DNA from: Saxidomus purpurata
Lineage: Eukaryota; Mollusca; Bivalvia; Venerida; Veneridae
Length of the DNA: 64,000 nt
Assembly: GCA_022818135.1 (NCBI GenBank)
Contig: JAFMSR010000005.1
Coordinates: forward strand, 22,015,239-22,079,238
Direction: 5' to 3'
Shown here: positions 38,151 to 51,600 of the stretch, one piece after another
How positions within the stretch are numbered: position 1 is the first letter of the stretch
Layout: the number at the start of each line of letters is the position of its first letter
Notes under the pieces: model-generated
What the model was told of the DNA's origin: nothing
The model's database searches: none
The model's input: the letters and a program-made list of their open reading frames with translations, nothing else
Made by a program: the position numbers and the translations under genes

Positions 38151-39667
38151 ATGAAAATAACAATTAAGATATCACAGTCTTTTTAAATCTTAATGTATCA
38201 AGAAACTTTTCTTTTTAAATTTGGTACTTGTTGCCTTCTTTAATTTATTCACATTTAATAACTTACATTTATATTAAGTATGTAAAAGATTCCATATTTC
38301 GTAGTACACGTGTACATTATTCATAGCATTTTTGACGTACGTGTTGCATCAACCTTTTTACGACATGTTTGGATTCTTTTATCATGATTCTCAATGAGTT
38401 CTAGAGATTCCAAAGAAAGAAAATGATCGCAGATTAAATTCATCTTTCTAACTGCTTCATAAAATTAAGCAGTACAAACTTTAGACATATACGAGACATG
38501 AAAACAATTTTTAATGACAATTTATGACATGGACGGAACATGAAACATAATTGATATGTTGACTTTAAACCACCTGATCATTCTTCATTCACATAAATAG
38601 AACTGTATATGCTGATCTACACATACCAGACTAAATGACTGCACTTCTAAGTGTCATACGCAAGAATTGTGCAGAGTGCTTATGTACCATAAATACACAA
38701 GTGTGGAATTGCACATGCTATTTTTCCTGGAAACCTACAATTTGACAAAAATTTCTAGGACCTATTAGTTTAACATAGATTTCATTTTTTCAGGTTACAC
38801 AGTGCTGTATCTTAGATAAACCTCGTGACCTTGTTGACTAAAACATTATATTTATCAATTACCTCATTAGATGCAATTAGGTAGCATTATTTTCTCCCAA
38901 CTTCAGTCTTTGTACTATAACTGTGTCATAATGTGTGGTCTATTAAGATTTCTAAACTACTCCTGCGTAAACAGAATAACGAGTTGTAATCTACTGTAAA
39001 GGAATGTCAATGAATATTTCATTTATGTATATTTTCTGTACATGAGATTGTCCAGTCACTTTGTTCGCTCTTCGGTAACAGATGGTTTCGGTAAAAGAAT
39101 TTTTTGCAAAAATATGTTTATTATTTATACAATGAACAAATCAATAAAATAAGAAAGACAAGTTAATATTCTATGACAACAAGGTGTCAGCTGTATGAAA
39201 ATATAATATTGCATTTCTCATCAAAATTAATGATCTGAGACATTTTCAGTAAATTAATATTGAACTAGATGGTTGTTTTTGTCACAAAAACATATGTCTC
39301 CCCTATGGCAGTTTTCAATGATTGTTATACTGAAACAGGATATTAAAGTAAAACAAGAAAACGCAGCAATGCCGCCAACGTAAATGTTAGCTTGTATAAT
39401 TAAAAAAAAATCTGAAAAGAAGAAAACAGTCAATTTGATTTTTTTAATCTATTCATAGTTACAGTGACCTACACCCCCCGAAACAAAGTATTTTTTTTTT
39501 GCTCAAAACAATTAAAAATTAAAAGAAAAATTTAATCTATTTTTAGTAACAGTGACCTTAACTGCCCCCACCCCCTCTCCCCCACCGAAAAAAATAATCT
39601 TGCTTAAAACAATTGAAAAACTAAAGAAAAATGCAATCCAAAGCATTCTTGCCACGCTACTAAGTTT

Positions 39668-39808
39668 AGTTTATACTAATTTATTTTAGCTCGTAGCTTA
39701 TCGAGTCACTCTCGAGTCCGCTTCCTGGAAAAACCAGTACTGATGTCATATGAGGAGGTACGGTCGTGACCTTTGTAAGGCTCGAACCGCAACCTCCAGG
39801 ATGAGCGG
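39668..39808 (-). mobile_element. Head-truncated SINE at the unit 2/unit 3 junction
   Basis: Same truncation point and same fusion to DMRT sequence as at 34,202. It differs by an ~18 bp deletion beside 'ttattttag'. It is therefore a duplicate of one original event. Confidence 0.8.
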
Positions 39809-40313
39809 CACTCAATATCCCATACCATGCCTCAACTTAACCGCTTGCTGCCTCAGATAACCTCAGCTCTGTCGGTGCAACATGCCGGTGCAGCAAAACA
39901 AAAAAGCCCGGAACGTAAATCTAACTGAAAATTATATATGTTAAATGTACACCAGTAGCAATTTAAGGAAGCTTGGAATTGCATGGCAGACTGGAAAGAC
40001 GCATGTTGGAAATGTATTTCAAAACCTGACCAGTTTAATTAGGGGTCGTTCATCTTTGCAAGTGTTTGGTCAACATATGACGTATTTAAAAACGAACAAC
40101 ACGTATAATTATAGCTGTAACACCACGAAGTCCTACAAAGTAGAACAAACACGAGCAAACACTGAGGATAGTTCAAATTGAAAGGAATTACTAGTTACAG
40201 TAAACACATATATGGCTGTTAATAGAAACAGTGGCACTCTTAGTGCAAAGTCATCAACAAAACATCAAGAGTTTAAAATTTCAATATCATCTCTTTTAGG
40301 ACTAACGGAATAG
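39809..40313 (+). pseudogene. Truncated DMRT last-exon copy 2
   Basis: Nearly identical to 34,202-34,706 and carrying the same two disabling stops (39,942-39,944 and 40,179-40,181). The stops therefore pre-date the duplication that made units 2 and 3. The 78-codon remnant translates identically in both copies. Confidence 0.9.
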
Positions 40314-40347
40314 TTTATATCAATTTGGATACTGAACCGATGGCTTA

Positions 40348-41164
40348 GTACCAGAACGGCCCAGTCCGGGTCGGCCAACTTTCAAGTCCAGAACGGCCCA
40401 CTTTTAAGTATTACTAAAATAGTGTTAATAATATTGAGTGTTCGAGGTTTACGGGGTTACTAGGGAACTTTTTAGTTCCTCTATATTTCTAGCATATTAA
40501 TTAGTAATACACTTTCTTACTTTAGTTTTCAAAGACATGTCTTATATTTTGTTCATTAAAGTGACATTATGCGCATTTTTTTCAAGTAAAAATCCAGCTG
40601 AATATGGTGTGTGCACAAAAGCGTAGAGGAAATAATAGCTTTTAACCCAAAACACCAAACTCTTCACGCTACCAGTATGAAATAATAACTTTCCAAATTT
40701 GACTGGGAGAGTCAATTTAAGAAAAAGAACAACTGCATGCAGGAGTTGCTTCCCTTCAACTGCCGAAATCTCTTCCAACATCAACAACGACACAGTCAAC
40801 TATCATTTTATCAGTCCGATTTTTTTATATCTAAAGCACCAACTTCAAATACTAATGCGGCATAATCATTTATTTAACACATTTAAATGAACAGCAACCA
40901 AAAATTGCTTTTATAAAACTGTCACCAAAAATACACTATGTACAGTAAGATGCGCATAATGTCACTTATACTGTGAATAATAATTTGACATCATGTCCTG
41001 CAGGTTGTTTTTCTTTCTCTAGAAAATGCTTAAGATTGTGTATCCAACCTTTTTCTTTCTATCATTTCATCGACATAACTTCCTTTTTAAGAACAAAAAG
41101 TGGACCGTTCTGGTACTGGTCCGTTCTGGAAGTGGTCCGTTCTGGACCTACACCTGGACCGGTG
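40348..41164. mobile_element. CCAGAACGG-ended element with nested MITE (unit 3)
   Basis: Second copy of 34,741-35,538. The nested MITE is at 40,560-40,966. It arose by segmental duplication and not by independent insertion. Confidence 0.75.
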
Positions 41165-42532
41165 AACTCATTCCGTCAAATTCTAAATTGGTAGCCAATG
41201 CCATCATTTATTTAACTTTACAGGCCTAGAATAGATTAAAATTCAATTATAAGCAGTGTCAGGTAAACCTCGAGGCACTAGACATTGTTTCGTCATTCAA
41301 ACACTTGTTTTCGACAGAGTTTTTTGTCCACTTCATTATGCTTTTCGTGCCTTAAAACGGTCTGTAACCAACATAATCAATTTTAGGCCATTTTTTTACA
41401 GTTTTCCTCGGCTTCAAATCTTCCATGAAACAAAGCGTTGATGACACCTTATATTTCTATGGTCAGTAGACTTTAACGTTTGGCTAGGCAAATAGTGGTC
41501 GATTAAACAAATCAGTTATTGTATGTTGAAATCTGGTCATTGGGGGACTCTGCTTGCACCTTTTTATCCTCATTTCATACTGCCTCACTATATATATAGA
41601 GAGAGAGAGTTGTTAAAAACCCAACATTTAATGATGCTTTCTCTACGATAAATAATGCAAGTTTCTTGATATAAAAATGTGTCTTCATTTAAATACTTCT
41701 GACATATTGTTTACCTATCAGAGCTAATAAGAACAAGACAGAATCGATTTGGTTATTTTCTTTATTTACTCTTACATACATTGTACTACACAATCTCATT
41801 CTATGTCAGTTCCTAGTTAAAGAAAGTGATCTGTTTATAGTCAATAATAACGTTAAGAAATGTAAGAAGAAATAGAAGTGAGCATTTAATTTTTTGTCTA
41901 AGCTGTTATAGCGCCTACAAATAACAATTTTAACTTTACCATGTTAAAATATTATATATGAATAATAACTTCCAAATAACAAAGCAGGCATGTTGGGCAT
42001 TTTTTACCAATTTTGTGTCAAATTTGCATATTTATTAAATAGATTCCCTATTTATATTATATCCACCTAATGAAATACTCTCTAGTTGACCTGTCCTGAT
42101 CTAAACAGCTATTGTATATACCTCCCCAACAAGACTTTTGCTAGAAAGAAAATGCAATACGTTATTTGCTATATCTGTTTTTTTTCCATAGGAAAGGAAG
42201 TAATTACAGAGATATGGAGGGTGTGTAGTATAAGGCACTGATTGTAACAAAGAGATGAACTCTCTTTTTCACCAATGCGGCTAAAGTCAAAATTCAGCTA
42301 TAAATTTGTAGAAATACATTATTTAAGTTTGTTCCATTTAATCAATAGCTACCTCATCAATGAAAATTTAGTATGAAAAAGTTGTTGTAATGATAAACAC
42401 AAGCCTGATAGATTGTTTCCTTCAATAAAGAATATCACAGCTGTAGTGGACATGATTACAATATGTCAAATAGACTGAGCATCAGTACAACATCAGTACC
42501 TCCCTGCTACAGCATTTACTCCAAAGTTTAAA

Positions 42533-42702
42533 GGTCCATTACTAAGAACAAATCGAATTAATAATGAATTAATTCTTTTTTGTTAAACTCTATATTTTCA
42601 ACACAGTATGGTCACATTTGATGTCATAGTTTTACTCCCGAGTAGACGCTCGTTACAATTCCAGATTTAAAAGAAAATTTGATTTGGTCTTAGTAATGGA
42701 CC
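42533..42702. mobile_element. ~170 bp MITE (unit 3)
   Basis: Duplicate of 36,902-37,074 with the same termini and flanks. Confidence 0.8.
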
Positions 42703-42800
42703 TTTTAAATATACACTGTTAAAGTCCAACACATTATCTATGATAACAAATGTGTAATAAATAACTAATGATTAAAATAAGAAAACATTACCGTATGTAT

Positions 42801-43805
42801 AACAAGAGCTGTCAGTAGGACAGCGTGCTCGACTTTTTTAGTGCTTGCCAATAAAACAAAACTTTGACAGTTAAGGGCACACAAGACTTTAACTAGGAAT
42901 TTCTAAGTACAAATCAAGAAAATTTTTCACAGAGTTATCTTCTCTTGCTTACAGATAGGTCTTACGATGGTACATAAGTACTCCAACTTTCAAAGTAATA
43001 TCTCAAATGGTTAAGTTAACAAGTGGACAAGAATGAAAATTTTAACTGAGTTTCTAAGTCAAAAAGGGCCATAATTCAAATAAAATCCTTGACAGAATTA
43101 CCTTCTCCTGCCCATGTTTGGGAATCATGATGGTAAACAAGTATTCCAACTTTCAAATTAATATCTCAAACAGTTCAGTCAAAAAGTGGACTGGTAGAAA
43201 AACTTAACCAAGATTCTAAGTCGATAAAAGGCCTTAATTTTTTAAAACAAATCCCTGACAGAGTTACGTTCTCTTGCGTACAGATGGGGGTAATGATGTG
43301 AAATAGCATTAAAAGTTTCAAAGCAATATCTCAAAGGGTTAAGGCAATAAGTGGATTTTACCCATATTCAATGTATTTTCTAAGTCAAAAAGGGGCATAA
43401 TTCTGTCAAAAACCTTGACAGAGTTATGTCCTCTTGTCTGTTGATGTAGGTCATGATGGTAAACAAGTATGGTTAGTTTCAAAGCAATACCTCCAATGGT
43501 TTTGAAATAAAGTGAGGTGGTACGAAAACTTAACCAAGCTCAATACACTTTCTAAGTAAAAAAGGGCCATAATTCTGTCAAAAACCTTGACAGAGTTATG
43601 TACTCTGGTCTGTATATGGAGGTTATGATGGTAAACAAGTATGGTAAGTTTCAAAGCCATACCTCTAATACTTTTGAAATAAAGTGGGGTGGTACGAAAA
43701 ACTTAACCAAGGTGTGACGCCAACGCCGACGCCGACACCGACGCCGACGCCGACGCCGGGGCGAGTAGGATAGCTCCCCTTTTCATAGAAAAGTCGAGCT
43801 AAAAA
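42801..43805 (+). mobile_element. Tandem-repeat-cored non-autonomous element, copy C (unit 3)
   Basis: Segmental duplicate of copy B. The GACGCC block at 43,715-43,760 is longer than in copy B (about six units against three to four), showing microsatellite growth after duplication. Confidence 0.75.
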
Positions 43806-44935
43806 GGAAAATAACAATTAAGATATCACAGTCTTTTTAAATCTTAATGTATCAAGAAACTTTTCTTTTTAAATTTGGTACTTGTTGCCTTCTTTAATTT
43901 ATTCACATGTAATAACTTACATTTATATTAAGTATGTAAAAGATTCCATATTTCGTAGTACACGTGTACATTATTCATAGCAATTTTGACGTACGTGTTG
44001 CATCAACCTTTTTACGACAGGTTTGGATTCTTTTATGATCATGATTCTCAATGAGTTCTAGAGATTCCAAAGAAAGAAAATGATCCCAGATAAAATTCAT
44101 CTTTCTAACTGCTTCATAAAATTAAGCAGTACAAACTTTAGACATATATGAGACATGAAAACAATTTTAATGACAATTTATGGCATGGACGGAACATGAA
44201 AAATAATTGATATGTTGACTTTAAACCACCTGATAATCATTCTTCATTCACATAAATAGAACTGTATATGCTGATCTACACATACCAGACTAAATGACTG
44301 CACCTCTAAGTGTCATACGCAAGAATTGTGCAGAGTGCTTATGTATCATAAATACACAAGTGTGGAATTGCACATGCTATTTTTCCTGGAAACCTACAAT
44401 TTGACAAATATTTCTAGGACATATTAGTTTAACAAAGATTTCATTTTTCAGGTTACACAGTGCTGTATCTTAGATAAACCTCGTGACCTTGTTTACTAAG
44501 CCATTATATTGATCAATTACCTCATTAGATGCAATTAGGTAAGATTACTTTCTCCCCACTTCAGTCTTTGTACTGTTACTGTGTCATAATGTGTGGTCTA
44601 TTAATATTTCTAAACAACTCCTGCGTATACAGAATAATGGGCTGTAATCTACTGTGTAGAAAGTTAGAATGTCGACGAATCTTTCATTTATGTATCGTTT
44701 CTGTACACGAGATTGTCCAATCACTAAGTTCACTCTTCGGTAACAGATGGTGAGCAATCTGAAATCATAAAAGGATTTGTTACAAAAATATGCTTATTAT
44801 CTATTCAATGAACAAATCAATAAAAAAGAAAGGCAAAGTAAATGTTCTACGACAACAAGGTGTCAGCTGTTCGAAAATATGATATTGCGTTTCTCATCAA
44901 AATGAACTGACACGTAAAGTAAAGTAATATTGAAC

Positions 44936-45426
44936 GACTTACATTGTTCTGAAGCTGACACACAGTGGCATACAACTAGATCAAGTACATGTGCACCAGC
45001 AACTAAAAATAACTTTTCAATGTATAAAACCTTCGTGTTACACTTGGAAGCTGCAACTGTAGATAGTATCAGTATCTGTACTGCAGATAATGTGCCAATG
45101 GTTCAGATAGACAAACCCTAGCCGAAGTGATAACAGTATTGGACAACTAACTGCATTAACCTCCAGTGATTTTTTTCTTTTGAAAATGCAATTCAGCCAT
45201 CTTGATGTGCAACCAAACAGCTATTTATGTGTGAATTTTGAAGCAAACACTCATAAATGAAGAAAACCCCTTTTTTCAATCAGGTTAAAAAAGGTTTAAG
45301 GAAAAAACAAGGGACAGTCAGAAATATCCTATTTCATAATATTTTTTCCCTTGAGGTTTAATTTAACTTCATTTTAGTAAAGAAGGGGAGGTGGAAGTGG
45401 AGGAAAAATTTCTAATTTCTACTTAC
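44936..45426. other. Non-repetitive stretch between the triplication and EFCAB7
   Basis: This should contain the last EFCAB7 exon if the gene is intact. On the minus strand I found candidate acceptors, but no frame resembling the expected C terminus of the family. The 63-codon plus-strand frame at 44,930-45,121 has no recognisable features. Confidence 0.4.
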
Positions 45427-48400
45427 TGCAGTGTCTTGAGGATCAATTTCTATGGTGTGATCTAGGCCAGGCCTGTTACTGACTACATTTTTACTTCTGC
45501 TACAGTTCACTTGTAAAGTCACATTGCTGCGAGACTGAAAACACAATTATATAAATAAGGACATCTGAAAAACAAGTTGATGAGAGTATTACAACGCAAA
45601 ACATAGTCCCCAACCAGATAATTATTTTATTATGAAGGGATGAGATGAACGTATGTGTAGTTTCATGAAAATCCTTCAAGGTTTGGAAGATATGGTGACC
45701 TTAACCTTTGACCCCAAGAGTGACCTTGACCTTTGTCATCATGATGAGATGAACATTTGATCAAAGTCTGATGAAAATTGTCCACAGGGTTAATAACAAA
45801 TAGTCTGGTGGCCTTTGACAATTAGTTGGGACCTTGACATTGAGCCAAGCATGGTTGAAATATGGATTCTTTTAGGTTATGAGCCCTAAGTGTAGCCTTC
45901 TGGGTGTGGCGACGGACACACTCTTGGGGCAAAAGCAACTAAAACTATCACTGAAGGTGATGAATACCACCTGAACACCATACTGACACAGTATATAAAA
46001 TTTATGTAACATTTGATGTTTTTTTTATTGGACCTGCACAACTTAAGGCACAGTATTTATCACTTCTGTGAAGTATAATTCAATTCTGACCAGGGGTTTT
46101 GGAGATTAAGATTTTATTATGTCGTGCTACTATGACCTTGACCTAGTGACCCGAAATACGGACCATGCACAACTAGGCATGGTACTTTTCACTTCTGTAA
46201 AATATCATTAATGGTTTTTGGATATTTTAAGCACAAAAGATTTCACAATCTCGAGCCCCTGTGACCTTCACCTTTGACATAGTAACCTGTAACATTCTCA
46301 CAAATCATAGAAGCTTATATAAATTGCCAACAATTTCAAACTTTGTTTTGGATATCATCTGATGATTTGTGAATGAATAGTAAAAACTGCATCTACATGT
46401 ATATACAATAGTAATCTAATTATAAATATTAAAGTATTCAGGTTTACAAAATCATATGTTCTACTTCATTCAATAATGTTGTTTTCCCAATGAATAAAGA
46501 CTAAAATTAGACTGAATAAACGCAAGATTCCAGATTTTAACTTACTCTATTATCTATGACAATGGTTGCCCTGAATTCATTTTTGTATGTGTACATGTAC
46601 AAATCCTTCATGTTGCGTATCTTGGTTGGCTCTTCCTGAAATCACATGGAGTCAAGCATGCACTTTCTACAGCAATACTTCAGCATAGAATCAATTTTCA
46701 ATACCAAAACATCAATGACTTTTCCAACTGCTTTACTTTCAAAGACAAAACATTGTTCCTTGTAAAACCGTTTATAGCTGATACTTTCATCCTGCTATTT
46801 AACCTTTCCAAGATTACTGCATAATATCTAGAACAAATTAAAGTGCAAGGGAAATGACTGTTAAATCAATTTGGACTCTGCTTATGAAGAGTTGATTTTT
46901 CCTATGAAAAATACTGATATGCAATCCATTAAAACTTTGTAGCTCATATACTGTATACGGCTTTTAATCGGCGGGCCAAAAATTTGGTGCTTTTCCAATG
47001 GTAAACAATTGGCCTGATCTGAAATTTGCGCATCAATGCACATCTGCTAAATTAAAACCATTTGAGTTGTATCGGAAATCTTGGACAGAGACCCTTTTCA
47101 AGAACATCTTTGGAGTGGCAAAGTGATTGTTTTAGTAATATATAATTATCTAGCAACCATATTTCAATTCACAGATAAAAATTTATTAATGTCGCAGATC
47201 TATGGGTACACCATAAGTGAAATTAACGCTATCATGAAAAACTAAACAAAGTGTAAACTGACTCAACAGGTACAAACTGAAATGATAATGACGGATTGTG
47301 AAACGAAAAAGTGTTTGTATTTTGTGCATATAATATACTGTCTAAAGCCAAAGCATTTTGTGCATACCATAAATATTTAAATCATAAACAAGCATTATTT
47401 ACAAGCATTCATTTATAATCAGTTATGAAAACAATTATATCGTATGTATATAATGTAACTGGAATTGCAAATATAAAATATCAACAGATATACTTAAGAG
47501 AAGGGATATCATTCTTGATATATTAATATCAATATGGAGTTATGCAATATCAGGAACTTAATGGCAGTAACATATTAAATGGAGATCAATATTGATGTTG
47601 TCTAGATTTGGAGGTACTGCTTTATACGTAATCCATTGTTTAAATTAACATTCTGTTACTATTGCTAAGTCAGAAGTAAACAAGAGCTGTCAGTAGGACT
47701 TATATCGCCCCCCTTGGGTAAAATCCCCTTTCTCGGGAAAAAAAAAATAAAAAAAAATAAATAAAAAAAAAATTTTTTTAAAATATATTTTAAAAAAAAA
47801 AAAATCCCCCCCCCAAAAATAATTTTTAAATAAAAAAAAAATTAAAAAAAATTTAAAAAAAATTATATAAAAAATTTTTATAAAAAAAATATTTTTCAGG
47901 CCTTGGAGTCTATTTAATTAGTGCTTGCCAATAAAACAAAACTTTGACAGTTAAGGGCACACAAGAATTTAACTAGGAATTTCTAAGTACAAATCAAGAT
48001 ACATTTTCACAGAGTTATCTTCTCTTGCTTACAGATAGGTCTCATGATGGTACATAAGTACTCCAACTTTCAAAGTAATATCTCAAATGGTTAAGTCAAC
48101 AAGTGGTACAAGAATGAAAATTTTAACTGAGTTTTTCCTAAGTCAAAAAGGGCCATAATTCAAAAAAATCCTTGACAGAATTACCTTCTCCTGCCCGTGT
48201 TTTGGGATCATGATGGTAAACAAGTATTCCAACTTTCAAAGTAATATCTTGGAACGGTTTAGCTTCAAAAAAGTGGACTGGATACATGAAAAACTTAACC
48301 AAGATTCTAAGTCGATAAAGGGCCTTGGAAGATAGTTTTTCTATATACGCCTTTTTACCCCGCCCAGGGGAAACTTTTAAAGACAAATCCCTGACAGAGT

Positions 48401-48581
48401 TACCTTCTCTTGCTTACAGAAAAAAAATTTTTAAATTTTTTCCATAAATATATATAAAAAAAAAAAGTTCCCCGTTGGGGAATTTTTTTTTGGGGGGGGA
48501 AATTTTTTAAAATATTTTTTTGTGGGTTGTTAAAAAAAAAATAAAAAAAAATATATTTTTTTTTTTTTGTGGGTTTTGTGG

Positions 48582-48624
<43 letters not shown>

Positions 48625-51600
48625 TTTATTTGTGGGGGGGGGGGGGGGGGGTGGGGTAATGATGTAAACAAGCATTCAAAGATTCAAAGCAAATATCTCA
48701 AAGGGTTAAGGCAATAAGTGGATTTTACCCATATTCAATGTATTTTCTAAGTAAAAAAAAGGGGCATAATTCTGTTCAAAACCTTGACAGAGTTATGTAC
48801 TCTTGTCTGTTGATGTAGGTCATGATGGTAAACAAGTATGGTAAGTTTCAAAGCAATACCTCCAATGGTTTGGAAATAAAGTGAGGTGGTACTGAAAAAC
48901 TTAACCAAGCTCAATACACTTTCTAAGTAGCAAAAAAAGGGCCATAATTCTGTCAAAAACCATGACAGAGTTATGTACTCTTGTCTGTAGATGGAGGTTA
49001 TGATGGTAAACAAGTATGGTAAGTTTCAAAGCCATACCTCTAATACTTTTGAAATAAAGTGGGGTGGTACGAAAAACTTAACCAAGGTGTGACGCCAACG
49101 CCGACGCCGACGCCGACGCACACGCCGACGCCGACGCCGGGGCGAGTAGGATAGCTCCCCTTTTCATAGAAAAGTCGAGCTAAAAACTGTTCTGATATCA
49201 ATATCAGTAAAAATACATACCACCTTTCCAATAGTATACTGGCATATTTCTGACACATATTCCTTCTTCTCAAGTGATTCAATTCCAGTCACTTTGAAAC
49301 TTGGTCTCTTTCTTCCTGGTTCCTCAACATACACATCTACTCTATATGGACATGCCTGAAACAAGTAAGTAGTTACTGATAAGATTTTTAACCAATTTAA
49401 TGTCCCTGGAAACAAAAACGGTATATTTTCTCCATCTGTACATAGTTTTGAAGGATATACATTCTATCGAAGCTGGCACTTGAATGCAGTTTAAAACACA
49501 AACAACACAAGAAGAAAGTTAAGTTATGTTCTATCAAGTTTTTTTTAGCTTGTTTACCAGTACCTTGTTTACCTAACAGTTTTCTGTATTTGAAATAAAT
49601 TTTGAATAAGATATAGCAATCTTAGTATCCAATGTTTTGCATGGAATGAAGGCCACACTGAAATTTACAAAACCAAAGCAACTGCTAGATGTTTTTTTCT
49701 AAATTTCACTTTTTAGCAAAAACAATTATTAAAATAGTCCAGTCATGAAGTAGTGTGAAAATTCACAATTTCTAGCAAATGCATAAAAGCATTAACTAAC
49801 CTCATCCATAATGAGCCCCTTGTTCATGCCCATGCTGCTGAGTGTTATCCAGAGATCTTCTACATCCCCCTGTGCATCCTCAGCCTCCATCTCATTTAAC
49901 TCAATGAATCCTTTTTTTGTGATCTCACCATTTTCTAAGTCAGTTTTCTCTGTGATACACAATGTACATGAAGAAAAACTTTTTTATTAATATCAAATCA
50001 AAATACTCTCAAAGAAGCGACAAGATATTATAACCATTACCCAATACTTATATACTTGTTCTTTTGACTGAGTGTTATACTTCATCGTATATGATGGACC
50101 TTACTGATTCAAATCTTTAAAATAAAATGTATGTTCTGTTTTGTTCTGTTTAAATATAACCTTTTTCATACTCAACTGAGTTGGAGCACAAAACGAGTTT
50201 AACTTCCAGGCAACATTTCTTACAAACAAAAGAACTATTGTTTACAATTCATTTAAGATATTTATGAAAAACTTGTTTAAACTCAGATGAGCATTAAAAA
50301 ATATCAAATATGAATACTCTATCCTACAATTGATGACACAGCATTGCTATCTATAAAATTTCAAAACAAAAGGAATCTAGAGTCATTCAGAATTTTTTTT
50401 GAAAGACTTCAAAGGCTTTTGAGTGCTTCCCACACATCTAGATATAAACTGGTTAGAAACCCAGAGGTATGGTAGCCGCACATGTATCGGTGCTATACAC
50501 AGGGCATGTAAAAGAACAAAGGGGTACCCGGATTCCCTTGTATCTGCATTTGTCTCTCCTCAACCTGAGCATGTAAAGAGTCTTGACAAGTTCACCCAGG
50601 GAGAAGTCCAAGGGTCAACCGGGACTTATAAACAATCAAAGAAAACAAGAGCTGTCAGTAGGACAGTGCGCTCGACTTTTTAGTGCTTGCCTATAAAACA
50701 AAACTTTGACAGTTAAGGGCACACAAGACTTTAACTAGGAATTTCTAAGGAAAAATCAAGAAAAATTTTCACAGAGTTATCTTCTCTTGCTTACAGATAG
50801 GTCTCATGATGGTACATAAGTACTCCAACTTTCAAAGTAATATCTCAAATGGTTAAGTCAACAAGTGGACAAGAATGAAAATTTTAACTGAGTTTCTAAG
50901 TCAAAAAGGGCCATAATTCAAATAAAATCCTTGACAGAATTCCCATGTTTTGGGATCATGATGGTTTACAAGTTATCCAACTTTCAAATTAATATCTCAA
51001 ACAGCTTAGTCAAAAAGTGGACTGGTACGAAAAACTTAACCAAGATTCTAAGTCGATAAAGGGCCTTAATTTTTAAAACAAATCCCTGACAGAGTTACCT
51101 TCTCTTGCCTACAGATGGGGGTAATGATGTAAACAAGCATTCAAAGTTTCAAAGCAATATCTCTAAGGGTTAAGGCAGTAAAAGGATTTTACCCATATTC
51201 AATGTATTTTCTAAGTAAAAAAAGGGGCATAATTCTGTCAAAAACCTTGACAGAGTTATGTACTCTTGTCTGTTGATGTAGGTCATGATGGTAAACAAGT
51301 ATGGTTAGTTTCAAAGCAATACCTCCAATGGTTTTGAAATAAAGTGAGGTGGTACGAAAAACTTAACCAAGCTCAATACACTTTCTAAGTCAAAAAAGGG
51401 CCATAATTCTGTCAAAAACCTTGACAGAGTTATGTACTCTTGTCTGTAGATGGAGGTTATGATGGTAAACAAGTATGGTAAGTTTCAAAGCCATACCTCT
51501 AATAGTTTTGAAATAAAGTGGGGTGGTACGAAAAACTTAACCAAGGTGTGACACCAACGCCGACGCCGGGGCGAGTAGGATAGCTCCCCTTTTCTTCGAA

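Larger units (their letters stand above)
34202..39808. repeat. Tandem triplication, unit 2 (mosaic)
   Basis: 5,607 bp. From 34,202 to about 38,830 it is nearly identical to unit 3, including all insertions. From about 38,835 to its end it is nearly identical to unit 1 instead. Confidence 0.85.
39809..44935. repeat. Tandem triplication, unit 3
   Basis: The left part is almost identical to unit 2. The right part (about 44,480-44,935) differs from units 1 and 2 by many substitutions and indels, for example near 44,755. Homology ends near 44,935 after 'aatattgaac'. Confidence 0.85.
47679..49186 (+). mobile_element. Tandem-repeat-cored non-autonomous element, copy D, interrupted by noise
   Basis: Ends and core match copies B, C and E, but three blocks have no counterpart in them: about 47,700-47,908, 48,327-48,372 and 48,420-48,655. 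The (GACGCC)n block includes a variant 'cgacgcacacgccg'. It lies in an EFCAB7 intron, opposite to the direction of transcription. Confidence 0.7.

Noticed and set aside
44930..45180. Last exon of EFCAB7 on the minus strand (short frames after CAG acceptors)
   Set aside because: Neither candidate frame resembles the expected C-terminal segment. Left unassigned.
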